64,000 nt of DNA, from the NCBI GenBank assembly GCA_024636985.1, contig JAGXFY010000021.1, forward strand, positions 13,385-77,384, written 5' to 3'. Under the pieces are notes generated by a model that was given only the letters and a program-made list of their open reading frames with translations, was not told the DNA's origin and did not search any database. A program made the translations under genes and the position numbers. How positions within the stretch are numbered: position 1 is the stretch's first letter; each line of letters starts with the position of its first letter. Below, one piece after another: positions 16,166 to 25,352 of this stretch. The stretch comes from Petrocella sp024636985. Lineage in GTDB: Bacteria; Bacillota; Clostridia; Lachnospirales; Vallitaleaceae.

Positions 16166-18154
16166 TTATTCTCTAACTTGCAGTTGCTTTTTTAACATAA
16201 GTAGTTCATCTCTAAGTAGTGCTGCTTTTTCAAATTGAAGATCGGCTGCTGCCCGTTTCATTTCTTTTGATAACTTCGTTATCAGTACTTCAAGTTCAAA
16301 TCGATCCATGGACTCAGGATCTTTTTTCAATGTGTAACTGCCTTTTTCTTCAGCGGCTTTCGATATTCTAATAATATCTCTGACTGCCTTTATTATAGAT
16401 TCAGGTGTAATACCATGTTCATCATTATATGCTTTTTGTATAGCACGCCTACGGTTAGTCTCATCGATAGCCAGTCCCATAGAACGGGTTAGCTTGTCTG
16501 CGTACATGATAACTCTGCCTTCGGCATTACGAGCTGCACGTCCGATGGTCTGTACCAAAGCGGTCTCTGATCTGAGGAATCCTTCTTTATCCGCATCGAC
16601 AATAGCTACCAAAGATACTTCCGGAATATCCAGACCTTCTCTTAACAGATTGATTCCGATGAGCACATCAAAAACATCTAAGCGTAAATCTCTTATAATT
16701 TCCATACGTTCTAATGTTTTTATATCACTATGAAGGTATCTTACCTTCAGACCCATTTCTTTCATATAGTCTGTTAGATTTTCAGACATTTTTTTGGTTA
16801 AAGTGGTTACTAATACCTTGCCTTTTACTTCTGTGACTTTATGTACTTCATGAATCAAGTCATCAATCTGTCCTTTTACAGGGCGTATTTCTACCACAGG
16901 ATCTAATAAGCCCGTAGGGCGAATAATTTGCTCCGCATAAGATTGTTGCACTTCTTTTTCATAAGGTCCAGGTGTTGCAGAAACAAATAGAACTTGATTA
17001 ATTTTCTTTTCAAATTCAGCGAAATTGAGTGGCCGATTATCTTTAGCAGATGGAAGTCTAAAACCGTATTCCACCAAGGTGCTTTTTCTGGCTTGATCAC
17101 CTGCATACATGCCTCGAATTTGTGGTACAGACATATGAGACTCATCAATCATCAAAAGAAAATCTTCCGGGAAATAATCAATAAGTGTATGTGGTGGCTC
17201 ACCTTCTTTAAGACCCGTTAGATGTCTTGAATAATTCTCTATACCGGAACAAAATCCTGTTTCTTTCATCATTTCTATATCAAAATTAGTTCTCTGAGCG
17301 ATGCGTTGTGCTTCTAATAGCTTGTCTTCTTCCTTAAAGGCTTTTACCACTTCTACCAGTTCTTTTTCAATAGCTTCAATGGCAACGTTAAGTTTTTCTT
17401 CGCCAATAACGTAATGTGACGCCGGAAAAATCAGCAAATGGTCTAACTCCCTAAGTACTTCACCTGTTAAAACATTGATTTCAAGCAATCGGTCAATCTC
17501 ATCCCCAAAAAATTCAATGCGTAAAGCTACATCCGTAATAGCTGCCGGAATGACTTCAACCACATCACCTCTAACTCTAAATGTACCCCGCTGAAAGTCC
17601 ATATCGTTCCGATCGTACTGGATTTCTATTAATTTCTTGAGAATGTCATCTCTTTCTTTAGCCATGCCTTTTCGAAGTGATATAACCATCTTCCCATAGT
17701 CTATAGGGCTTCCAAGACCGTATATGCATGAAACACTGGCTATAATAATGACGTCGTCTCTTTCAGCTAAAGCTGCCGTTGCTGAATGTCGTAGCCTATC
17801 TATTTCTTCATTGATTGAACTGTCTTTTTCTATAAATGTATCCGTATGCGCAACATAGGCCTCCGGTTGATAATAGTCATAGTAACTAACAAAATACTCT
17901 ACTGCGTTATGTGGAAAGAACTCTTTGAATTCACTGTATAGTTGGGCTGCTAATGTTTTATTATGCGCCATAATCAATGTAGGCTTTCCTATTTTTTCTA
18001 TGACATTGGCCATAGTAAAGGTTTTCCCCGAACCAGTAACCCCAAGCAGTGTTTCAAATTTATTATGCTTTTTAAACCCTTCTACAAGAGCTTCAATAGC
18101 ATCCGGCTGGTCCCCTGTAGGTTGAAAGTCAGAAACCAAATCAAATTTCGCCAT
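16166..18154 (-). CDS. uvrB: excinuclease ABC subunit B
   Basis: The helicase-like subunit that verifies damage and loads UvrC; 662 residues. It shows Walker A GVTGSGKTFTMAN, the beta-hairpin VSYYDYYQPEAYV that pries the duplex open, helicase motif MIDESH, QTIGRAARNAEGRVIMYAD, and the C-terminal UVR domain (LITKLSKEMKRAAADLQFEKAALLRDE) that binds UvrC. It is the promoter-proximal gene of uvrB-uvrA. Confidence 0.97.
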   Translation of the reverse strand: MAKFDLVSDFQPTGDQPDAIEALVEGFKKHNKFETLLGVTGSGKTFTMANVIEKIGKPTLIMAHNKTLAAQLYSEFKEFFPHNAVEYFVSYYDYYQPEAYVAHTDTFIEKDSSINEEIDRLRHSATAALAERDDVIIIASVSCIYGLGSPIDYGKMVISLRKGMAKERDDILKKLIEIQYDRNDMDFQRGTFRVRGDVVEVIPAAITDVALRIEFFGDEIDRLLEINVLTGEVLRELDHLLIFPASHYVIGEEKLNVAIEAIEKELVEVVKAFKEEDKLLEAQRIAQRTNFDIEMMKETGFCSGIENYSRHLTGLKEGEPPHTLIDYFPEDFLLMIDESHMSVPQIRGMYAGDQARKSTLVEYGFRLPSAKDNRPLNFAEFEKKINQVLFVSATPGPYEKEVQQSYAEQIIRPTGLLDPVVEIRPVKGQIDDLIHEVHKVTEVKGKVLVTTLTKKMSENLTDYMKEMGLKVRYLHSDIKTLERMEIIRDLRLDVFDVLIGINLLREGLDIPEVSLVAIVDADKEGFLRSETALVQTIGRAARNAEGRVIMYADKLTRSMGLAIDETNRRRAIQKAYNDEHGITPESIIKAVRDIIRISKAAEEKGSYTLKKDPESMDRFELEVLITKLSKEMKRAAADLQFEKAALLRDELLMLKKQLQVRE

Positions 18155-18236
18155 ATAGACACCTCATTTCCATACGTTTCATTTAGCTTTTCTTAATATT
18201 ATATCATAAAATACTAATAAAGCAAACGTATGTTCT

Positions 18237-19445
18237 CTATTTCTCTACCATTTCTAGAATTGTATCCACTGCCACATCCAACTGAGGATCCCAATCCTCA
18301 GGTACCGTTGCATTTTCATCAAGTTCTGGTAATTCTGCAATAATATCCGGCTCAATACCCACGCCTTGAATATAATGGCCATCGGCTGTAAAATATTTGG
18401 CTACTGTGACTTTTAACACAGATCCATCATTCAATATCACCGGTTGTTGCACCAATCCTTTTCCAAAAGTAGTTGTGCCTACGATGACACCTCTCTCATG
18501 ATCTTTTATTGCACCGGCAAGTATTTCTGAAGCACTGGCACTGGACTGATTGACTAAGACCACCAATGGCTTTTTAAATTGGCGCTCCTCATCTGAATAT
18601 ACAGTTGCTTTATTCCCTTCTTTATCTTCTGTATAATAGATAATTCCCTTTGGCAAAAGCTCATCCGCTATGGCCGCTACTACATGGGTTAAGCCACCAC
18701 CGTTATACCTTAAATCGATAATCATACCTTCCTGATTCTGTGCTTCCAGTTCAAGGAAAGCTTCCAAAAATTGTGCTTCTGTTACTCTATCAAAACCACC
18801 TATTCTTAGGTAGCCTATCTTATTCTCCAACATTTCGTGGCTAACTGTCGGTACAACAATCTCGTCTCTTACCACTGAATACTCTAATACTTCATTATCA
18901 CGGCTCACTTTGATGAGGACAGTTGTCCCTTTTTTTCCTTTTATTAATTTGACCAATTCTTCCGTTGTCATGCCTGATACATCTATTCCGTCTACAGAAA
19001 TAAAACGGTCCATGGCTTTAAGCCCTGCCTTTTCACTTGGAGAGCCTACCATAGGCGCAATAATCAACAGCTCATCTTTGGTCTCACCAAAACCTACATA
19101 CGCACCAATACCTTCATAGGTTCCATCTATGTCTTCAGTAAAACTCTTAAACTCATCTTTAGAAAAATAGACCGTATAAGGATCACCGACACCATCAACA
19201 AAGCCTTTATATGCCTCTTTATACATATTCTCAGGGTCAATATCCTCATGATAATACGTGTTTAATTTTTCTAGTATGTCTTCAAACTTTTCATCTTGAC
19301 TGCTATATTCACTTTCTATCAAACCCAAACCTGCAGACTTTGTAAAATCCATTACCGACTGAATGCTCAAATATAAAGTTGCTACAAGTAGTGAGATACC
19401 AATTCCAGTCCCTAAACCTATCCAAAAACTTTTTTTGCTTTTCAT
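18237..19445 (-). CDS. S41 carboxyl-terminal processing protease (CtpA/CtpB type)
   Basis: A 402-residue membrane-anchored serine protease starting at ATG 19445 behind GAAGGAG. An N-terminal anchor (FWIGLGTGIGISLLVATLYLSI) leads to a PDZ domain (YEGIGAYVGFG ... LKAMDRFISVDGIDVSGMTTEELVKLIKGKKG). The catalytic domain follows, with Ser in NQSSASASE and Lys in TTFGKGLVQ forming the Ser-Lys dyad. It cleaves extracytoplasmic proteins from their C-terminal side. In Gram-positives such proteases follow ftsEX and M23-peptidase genes, as here, although a terminator separates it from the M23 gene. Confidence 0.93.
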   Translation of the reverse strand: MKSKKSFWIGLGTGIGISLLVATLYLSIQSVMDFTKSAGLGLIESEYSSQDEKFEDILEKLNTYYHEDIDPENMYKEAYKGFVDGVGDPYTVYFSKDEFKSFTEDIDGTYEGIGAYVGFGETKDELLIIAPMVGSPSEKAGLKAMDRFISVDGIDVSGMTTEELVKLIKGKKGTTVLIKVSRDNEVLEYSVVRDEIVVPTVSHEMLENKIGYLRIGGFDRVTEAQFLEAFLELEAQNQEGMIIDLRYNGGGLTHVVAAIADELLPKGIIYYTEDKEGNKATVYSDEERQFKKPLVVLVNQSSASASEILAGAIKDHERGVIVGTTTFGKGLVQQPVILNDGSVLKVTVAKYFTADGHYIQGVGIEPDIIAELPELDENATVPEDWDPQLDVAVDTILEMVEK

Positions 19446-19570
19446 TGTTGTCTCCTTCATTTACTCATTATTATTACGCTAAATAGTATAGCATCAGATT
19501 ATGTCATTTCAATATCAATATTATAAACAAGTTTCATAAGAAAGTATCTTCTTATGTATAACTTTCTTAA

Positions 19571-19605
19571 AAATAGAAAAACCATCTTCAAATGAGATGG
19601 CCTTT
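19571..19605 (-). terminator. terminator after the M23 peptidase gene
   Basis: On the minus strand GAAA-gg-CCATCT-catttga-AGATGG-tt-TTTC is followed by a T-rich tail, 11 bp after the stop. This ends the ftsE-ftsX-M23 transcript. Confidence 0.75.
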
Positions 19606-19615
19606 CTCGTTTCTA

Positions 19616-20743
19616 TTACTTTACATAGAGCATGGGATCCACCCATTCCCCATTAATCTGTATGCCAAAATGTAGGTGATTACCTGTTGACCAACCTGTA
19701 GAACCAATCTCGGCGATCTTCTCACCTCGTGTAACGGCTTGCCCTGTTGTCACAAGAAGCTTTGAATTATGTGCATACAAAGTGGCGTAACCACTACCAT
19801 GATCAATAATAATATAATTACCGTATGAACTGCTATATTTGGCTAAAATGACCACACCTTTTTCAGCCGCTGTAACCGATACACCTCCTGATGCAGGAAT
19901 ATCTATACCATTATGGAGTCTTGTTGTCTTAAAAATCGGATGAACTCTTGGACCAAAGGGTGAAGAAATTCTATACCAACCTGAAACAGGCCATTCCATT
20001 TTTCCGCCCTTATAGATTAAGGTACTTCGCCTTATGAGCTCCTTTATTTCAGAATCAACCGCTTTTTCAGCTTTTTCTAATTCAACCATCATATTTTCAT
20101 AGACTTTTTGGTCTTCTGAATAATTTACAACTTCTTGGTTTTTTGTAAGAATCTTATCTTCAAGTTGGATTTTCTTCAAATTTGTCTCAGCCGATATATG
20201 GCTAAGTTGAACTTCTTCCGCTTTAAGCTTAGCTTCTTTTTCTGTTATAGACATTTCAATCTCTTCTAAGTTTTTGAATAACTTATTGTCAAATTCCAAC
20301 AGTCGATTAATATACTCTAATCGATTAAAAAAGTCCACCATGTCCTTGGATGCGAATAAAACTTCCAAATACCCTGAATTCCCATACTCATACATGACTC
20401 TGATTCTATCTTGAGCTTGTAAATTAAGTGTACCTTTTTCCATCTTGATGTTATTAAGCTCAACCAGTGTGTCTTCTATTTCTATGTGTTTTGCCTCTAT
20501 TTGGCGATTAAGATCATTCAACCTAAATTCTGTATCCAAAATATCGACTTCGATTTTTTCTATTGACTGAAGGGCTACCTTGAGTTCCGCCTTCGTACTC
20601 GCTAGATTCTTTTGAACAGCTTCAAATTCCTTTTCAATATTTTCCTTTTTCTTTTCTAATTCTTCCATTTTCGAGCCATAAATATTGGTTCCAAGAATTA
20701 AGCTCATTATGAGTAAGGCCAAGACCAGAGATCTTTTTTTCAA
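19616..20743 (-). CDS. EnvC-like M23 peptidoglycan hydrolase with coiled coil
   Basis: 375 residues. It starts at TTG (20743-20741) nine bases after AGGAGG. A signal peptide (MKKRSLVLALLIMSLILGTNIYGS) precedes a long charged coiled coil (about 25-240). The C-terminal LytM/M23 domain (about 255-375) has zinc and catalytic residues in LHNGIDIPASG, LYAHNS and NHLHFGIQ. All are present, so it is probably an active endopeptidase and not a degenerate activator as E. coli EnvC is. Position directly after ftsEX (13 bp) and the coiled-coil layout imply that FtsEX controls it during division. Confidence 0.9.
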   Translation of the reverse strand: MKKRSLVLALLIMSLILGTNIYGSKMEELEKKKENIEKEFEAVQKNLASTKAELKVALQSIEKIEVDILDTEFRLNDLNRQIEAKHIEIEDTLVELNNIKMEKGTLNLQAQDRIRVMYEYGNSGYLEVLFASKDMVDFFNRLEYINRLLEFDNKLFKNLEEIEMSITEKEAKLKAEEVQLSHISAETNLKKIQLEDKILTKNQEVVNYSEDQKVYENMMVELEKAEKAVDSEIKELIRRSTLIYKGGKMEWPVSGWYRISSPFGPRVHPIFKTTRLHNGIDIPASGGVSVTAAEKGVVILAKYSSSYGNYIIIDHGSGYATLYAHNSKLLVTTGQAVTRGEKIAEIGSTGWSTGNHLHFGIQINGEWVDPMLYVK

Positions 20744-20756
20744 GATATAACACCTC

Positions 20757-21665
20757 CTAAACTTTCAAATACTTGTGAATTGTCAATCGGCTACCGATGA
20801 GTCCAATCAAAATACCAAACAAAGCGGCCATTGGAACTAGGTTCTTATAGATATCCATAATATTCATAAATATTAAATAATTACTGATGAGTACAAACTC
20901 AGTCGTTACGACTTCAATGACTTTTTCATAAAATACATAAATAATAGATAATGGGATTACCGCTCCTATAATACCTATAATGGCACCTTCAATGATAAAG
21001 GGTCCTTTGATGAAGGCATCTTTTGCACCGATATATTTCATAATCTCAATTTCTTTTTGTCTTGTTGATATGCCAAGACGTATGGTGTTGGATATTAAGA
21101 AAATTGAAATAATCAATAAAATAGCGACAAGTACAAGGCTGGAATAGCGTACCAATGTATTAAAACTTTGCATGATTTCAACAACTTGTTCCGCCTGTCT
21201 AATATTTCTTACATTCGGTAAAGATTCAATATATGTAACCAAGTCCTTTTGCGTCTCTAGTCTGGCAAAATAAACTTCCAATGATGCTGAATCTTTCAAG
21301 GGATTTTCACCTTCAAAGCCTGCCAGCTGGTCTTCTTTTCCAGAAAAGTACTCATTTTTAAAATTGGTCCAGGCTTCCTCAGGCGATATATAATTCACCT
21401 TGTGCACTTCATTCCTTACTTCAAGAAGACCTTTGATTTCGATTATCTGTTCTTCGCTTGTACCTTCATCAAAAAATACCGTCATACCCATCGTTGTTTC
21501 TATAGCATCTAACATATAATCCATATTAACACTTACTGTATAAAAGATGCCAACCATAAATATACAAGCAGATATCGTCGTAATAGAAGCAAAGGACATC
21601 AATTGATTCTTGATGATGTTCATAAATCCTTGACCCATCAAATAAAAGATTGTTCTAATTTTCAT
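20757..21665 (-). CDS. ftsX: cell-division ABC permease FtsX
   Basis: 302 residues from ATG 21665, overlapping the ftsE stop by 11 nt (translational coupling). One N-terminal membrane segment (MSFASITTISACIFMVGIFYTV) is followed by a large extracytoplasmic loop and three C-terminal segments (SLVLVAILLIISIFLISNTI and two after it). This is the four-segment topology of FtsX. The IRLGISTRQKEIEIMKYIGAKD loop typical of the family contacts FtsE. FtsX transmits ATP hydrolysis to peptidoglycan hydrolases outside the cell; the next gene encodes the likely target. Confidence 0.95.
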   Translation of the reverse strand: MKIRTIFYLMGQGFMNIIKNQLMSFASITTISACIFMVGIFYTVSVNMDYMLDAIETTMGMTVFFDEGTSEEQIIEIKGLLEVRNEVHKVNYISPEEAWTNFKNEYFSGKEDQLAGFEGENPLKDSASLEVYFARLETQKDLVTYIESLPNVRNIRQAEQVVEIMQSFNTLVRYSSLVLVAILLIISIFLISNTIRLGISTRQKEIEIMKYIGAKDAFIKGPFIIEGAIIGIIGAVIPLSIIYVFYEKVIEVVTTEFVLISNYLIFMNIMDIYKNLVPMAALFGILIGLIGSRLTIHKYLKV

Positions 21666-22341
21666 AGCCGTAATCCCCCTTTTGCATGTCTCTGACGACA
21701 CGGCCTTCTCTAAGGGTTATGACGCGCTTTTTCATTGAATTAACAACTTCCTTATCATGGGTTACCACGACGACGGTTGTACCCCTTAGATTAATATCAA
21801 GAAGTAACTTCATAATCTCCCATGATGTTTTTGGATCTAAGTTTCCGGTAGGCTCATCTGCAAGTAGGATTGGAGGATTATTGACAATCGCTCTTGCTAA
21901 GGCTGCTCTTTGCTGCTCGCCACCTGAAAGTTGTTTGGGATGCATATTCGCTTTTTGAGATAACCCTACAAGTGAAAGTACCATAGGTACATTCCGTCGT
22001 ATGGTTCTTGTCGGTGCTTCCGTCACTTTCAAAGTGAAGGCTACATTGTTATATATCGTCATTTTCTCCAATAATCTAAAGTCCTGAAATACAACACCAA
22101 TACTACGCCTAAGTTTTGGTATTTTACTTCTTCTTAACTTAGTTATATCTTTTTCCTCAACATGTAATTTGCCACTTGTCGGATTGATTTCCTTCATTAA
22201 TAATTTTAATAATGTAGACTTACCTGAGCCTGAGCTACCAACAATAAATACAAAGGCTCCTTTTTCTATCTCAAATGACACGTCATCCAAAGCCTTTACG
22301 CCATTTGGATACACTTTTGTCACATTTTCCAATCGAATCAT
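21655..22341 (-). CDS. ftsE: cell-division ABC ATPase FtsE
   Basis: 228 residues, MIRLENVTKVYPNGVKALDDVSF. Walker A is GSSGSGKSTLLKLL, the signature LSGGEQQRAALARAI, and Walker B LLADEPTGNLDP. It is the cytoplasmic ATPase partner of FtsX. It is first in the operon, with GGGAGG upstream of the ATG. Confidence 0.96.
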   Translation of the reverse strand: MIRLENVTKVYPNGVKALDDVSFEIEKGAFVFIVGSSGSGKSTLLKLLMKEINPTSGKLHVEEKDITKLRRSKIPKLRRSIGVVFQDFRLLEKMTIYNNVAFTLKVTEAPTRTIRRNVPMVLSLVGLSQKANMHPKQLSGGEQQRAALARAIVNNPPILLADEPTGNLDPKTSWEIMKLLLDINLRGTTVVVVTHDKEVVNSMKKRVITLREGRVVRDMQKGDYGYEN

Positions 22342-22470
22342 TTTAAGCCTCCCAGCGCCTTTAAGCCAACTGAATTCCTTAATAAAAATGCATTCATTCT
22401 TCGAGCAAGTTATATTAAGTCCTTTTGTTCTCTTTCATAACAAAAAAATATAAAAGTATGTGTCTTAGAA

Positions 22471-22505
22471 AAAGCAAACTTGGTTATCCACACCAAACTT
22501 GCTTT
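22471..22505 (-). terminator. imperfect hairpin downstream of cdaR-like gene
   Basis: On the minus strand AAGCAAGTTTGG-tgtggataa-CCAAGTTTGCTT has two central mismatches and is followed by TTTTCT. It would act as a terminator or second-stage terminator. Its loop happens to be a perfect DnaA box (22484-22492). Confidence 0.5.
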
Positions 22506-22516
22506 TCATGTTCTAA

Positions 22517-22558
22517 TAAGATTAAAGCTTCAATACGCATGATTATGCTTTAATCTTA
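22517..22558 (-). terminator. hairpin at the end of the cdaR-like gene
   Basis: Perfect 12-bp arms TAAGATTAAAGC / GCTTTAATCTTA with an 18-nt loop. The stem includes the stop codon (22558-22556). The tail on the minus strand is TATTAG, so the T-tract is weak. Confidence 0.5.
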
Positions 22559-23647
22559 ATAATCAGATTCAACCATGTATTTCATATATTTTACAACCAT
22601 TAAGGCAATCTTAAATGTTATAGCATCTTCAAACACTCTTAAATCTAACCCGGTGTTTTTTTGTAGCTTATCCAAACGGTATACCAACGTGTTTCTATGA
22701 ATATAGAGTTGTCTAGATGTTTCTGAAACATTAAGACTATTTTCAAAAAACTTGTTGATGGTGGACAGTGTCTCTTCATCAAAATCATCTGGAGATTTAT
22801 CTTGGAATATTTCGGAGATAAACATCTTACATAAGGGGATTGGAAGCTGATAAATCAAACGTCCTATACCCAAGCGGCTATAAGCCATAATATGCGTTTC
22901 CGTATAAAAAATCTTGCCGACTTCAAGTGCCATTTTAGCTTCTTTATAGGACCTTGATACATCTTTTATATCTCTAACTGCTGTACCTATGGCTATAAAT
23001 ACCGAACTCATAGCTTCTGCATTAAGAGTGTCAAGAATCATTTTTGCAATACGATCAATCTCTTCTTGTCCATCTCCCTCCTTAAGTTCCTTAACCAATA
23101 TGATGTTTTTCTCATCAACAGCTGTTATGAATTCTTTGGTTTTTGATGGGAATATATTTCTGACCACTTCAAGGGCGTTGTTATCCTTTTCCATTTTGGT
23201 TTCAATAATAAAAGCAACGCGTTTGACGTCTGTGTCAATGTGAAGTTTTTTGGAACGGTTATAGATGTCCACCAGCAATAAGTTGTCTAAAAGTAAATTC
23301 TTAACAAAGTTGTCTTTATCAAAACGTTCTTTGTAGGCTACAAGTAAATTTTGTATCTGAAAAGATGCAATCTTTCCAATCTTGTAGACATCTTCTGCCT
23401 CGCCTCTAGCTGATATAACATATTCAACCGTATTGTCATCAAAGACTTTAAAAAACTGGTATCCTTGGACCAGCTGGCTCTCTGCTTGAGAGTTTACAAA
23501 ATCAGGTACAGCAAAATTATACTCATCCATTTTATCTTCTTCTGTTGCGGCTAATACTTTACCTTCTGCATCCATAACACTTAGTTCAATTCTTGTTATA
23601 GTTTTAAGTCCATCGATGGTCGTTTGCAATATTTGATTAGATATCAT
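22556..23647 (-). CDS. CdaR/PucR-family transcriptional regulator
   Basis: 363 residues. The N-terminal part (about 1-120, MISNQILQTTIDGLKTITRIELSVMDAEGKVLAATEED) resembles the sugar-diacid sensor domain. A GGDEF-like middle domain follows (about 140-270). The C-terminal PucR-type HTH is clear: NKFFENSLNVSETSRQLYIHRNTLVYRLDKLQKNTGLDLR (about 300-340). Family members sense carboxylated sugars or nucleobases and activate catabolic genes; the ligand here is unknown. It stands alone between ftsE and an orphan sugar-ABC ATPase, so regulation of carbohydrate use is a reasonable guess. Confidence 0.85.
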   Translation of the reverse strand: MISNQILQTTIDGLKTITRIELSVMDAEGKVLAATEEDKMDEYNFAVPDFVNSQAESQLVQGYQFFKVFDDNTVEYVISARGEAEDVYKIGKIASFQIQNLLVAYKERFDKDNFVKNLLLDNLLLVDIYNRSKKLHIDTDVKRVAFIIETKMEKDNNALEVVRNIFPSKTKEFITAVDEKNIILVKELKEGDGQEEIDRIAKMILDTLNAEAMSSVFIAIGTAVRDIKDVSRSYKEAKMALEVGKIFYTETHIMAYSRLGIGRLIYQLPIPLCKMFISEIFQDKSPDDFDEETLSTINKFFENSLNVSETSRQLYIHRNTLVYRLDKLQKNTGLDLRVFEDAITFKIALMVVKYMKYMVESDY

Positions 23648-23740
23648 ATGATAGTCTCCTTATACTCAGTATCGAGCTACTCGTATAGCTACAATTCACT
23701 TCGAGCTAAACCTAATTCTATTCTATAGTATATTATTCAA

Positions 23741-23789
23741 AATTAAAAGAGGAAATACACATTTTTGTGCATTCCCTCGAATTTTAATT
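23741..23789 (-). terminator. terminator after the UgpC/MsmX-type ATPase
   Basis: On the minus strand AATTAAAA-ttc-GAGGGAATGCACA-aaaa-TGTGTATTTCCTC-TTTTAATT forms a long stem with two G-U pairs and a T-run inside the outer arm. It begins 9 bp after the stop. Confidence 0.85.
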
Positions 23790-23798
23790 TATTTTAGG

Positions 23799-24911
23799 CT
23801 AGTTTGTAATAACTTGCTCTGTTTCTTTATCAAATATATGCAGTCTTTTCAAATCAAATCCTACTACTACAGTTTCACCAGGCTTAGCTTGTGATCTTGG
23901 ACCTACACGTGCGGTACAATCATAGGTATCCACTGAACCAATTAGAATGATTTCTGCACCTAGCATTTCAGTAACATTGACTTCAAAGTTAACCAATGCT
24001 TTTGGATGAGACTCTATAAAAGCTTCTTCGTCATGAATATCTTCCGGACGAATGCCCATGATAATCTCTTTACCAATATAACCACCATCTATAAGCTTTT
24101 GTGCTTTTTCTTCTATTAATATAACTGAATTGGTACCAAAGAGTAATGAAACTTCATTATCGGTTTTTTCCACTTTTGCTTCAATGAAGTTCATTTGTGG
24201 TGAACCAATGAAACCGGCAACAAATACATTATTTGGTCTTTCATATAAGTTTGAAGGCGTATCACATTGCTGAATAATACCATCTTTCATAACGACAATT
24301 CTTGTACCTAATGTCATGGCCTCAACTTGGTCATGTGTTACATAGATAATGGTTGTTTGTAGCCTTCTATGCAATTTTGAAATCTCAACACGCATCTGAA
24401 CCCTTAATTTGGCATCTAAGTTCGATAGAGGTTCATCCATGAGAAATACCTTAGGCTCTCTAACAATCGCACGCCCCATGGCAACACGTTGTCTTTGTCC
24501 ACCTGATAAAGCCTTCGGTTTACGATCTAATAATACTTCAATACCTAGAATTTTTGCTGCTTCTTGTACGCGTCGGTCAATTTCTGCCTTTGGTGTTTTA
24601 CGTAATTTAAGCCCAAAAGCCATGTTATCATACACGGTCATGTGTGGGTATAAAGCATAGTTTTGGAAAACCATTGCAATGTCCCTGTCTTTGGGTTCTA
24701 CATCATTTACCCTTTTTTCACCAATAAAAAGTTCGCCTTCACTGATGTCTTCTAAACCTGCGATCATTCTTAATGTAGTCGACTTACCACATCCAGACGG
24801 ACCAACAAAGATAATAAACTCCTTGTCTGCCACATCAAGACTAAAATCCTGTACCGCTGTTACATTACCAGGATAAACTTTTTTAATACCTTTCAAAGAT
24901 AAACTTGCCAT
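23799..24911 (-). CDS. sugar ABC transporter ATPase (UgpC/MsmX/MalK type)
   Basis: 370 residues. ABC domain: Walker A GPSGCGKSTTLRMIAG, signature LSGGQRQRVAMGRAI, Walker B VFLMDEPLSNLDAKLR, His loop VTHDQVEAMT. The C-terminal regulatory OB (MalK-like) domain spans about 240-370 (MGIRPEDIHDEEAF). It powers import of oligosaccharides or glycerol-3-phosphate through two permeases. No permease or binding-protein gene is adjacent, so it probably serves several transporters, as MsmX does in Bacillus. Monocistronic. Confidence 0.92.
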   Translation of the reverse strand: MASLSLKGIKKVYPGNVTAVQDFSLDVADKEFIIFVGPSGCGKSTTLRMIAGLEDISEGELFIGEKRVNDVEPKDRDIAMVFQNYALYPHMTVYDNMAFGLKLRKTPKAEIDRRVQEAAKILGIEVLLDRKPKALSGGQRQRVAMGRAIVREPKVFLMDEPLSNLDAKLRVQMRVEISKLHRRLQTTIIYVTHDQVEAMTLGTRIVVMKDGIIQQCDTPSNLYERPNNVFVAGFIGSPQMNFIEAKVEKTDNEVSLLFGTNSVILIEEKAQKLIDGGYIGKEIIMGIRPEDIHDEEAFIESHPKALVNFEVNVTEMLGAEIILIGSVDTYDCTARVGPRSQAKPGETVVVGFDLKRLHIFDKETEQVITN

Positions 24912-25352
24912 AATTGCGCGTGCCCCCTTGCGAATTGTTATTATTCTAAGTGTTAATGTTCAGCAACTGTTAAGTACTGCTGTAACTCATGAAAATAACT
25001 ATACTATATCTAATTCCTTAAAACCACTGGTTAATTCAACAAAAGGCTTAGATACAATTTGTTTATATTGCATACGGGGTACGCTTTCATGTATTATTGA
25101 ACACATCCTTTGATTTTTTATAGAGATTATAACGAAGTTTTGGTATTTCCATATCTCTATTCTATGGCGTCTATAGGCAACTTCACCGAAGTTAACTTAC
25201 TTTTTTCGACATCCAGCGAAGCCGATTTCCACATTTTGATTTTATTTTTTTTACCATTAATAAAATTCTTAACATAATGCCCATTTTTCATAAGAGAAAG
25301 AAGCCTAACTATAGTGAATCTTCTACAATCTTCTATTTACTATAAAAATCTT
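24912..25352. other. 441-bp intergenic region between yitT-like and ugpC-like genes
   Basis: No convincing ORF or structural RNA. At its left end it must hold the leader of the ATPase gene; a TATAGT at about 24995-25005 on the minus strand has no good -35. At its right end, three copies of AATCTTCTA begin at 25317, 25327 and 25347, spaced 10 and 20 bp. The last overlaps the YitT stop codon. Confidence 0.5.

Noticed and set aside
24912..25352. Small RNA, tRNA or riboswitch in the 441-bp gap
   Set aside because: No cloverleaf, no conserved riboswitch core and no strong hairpin were found by eye.
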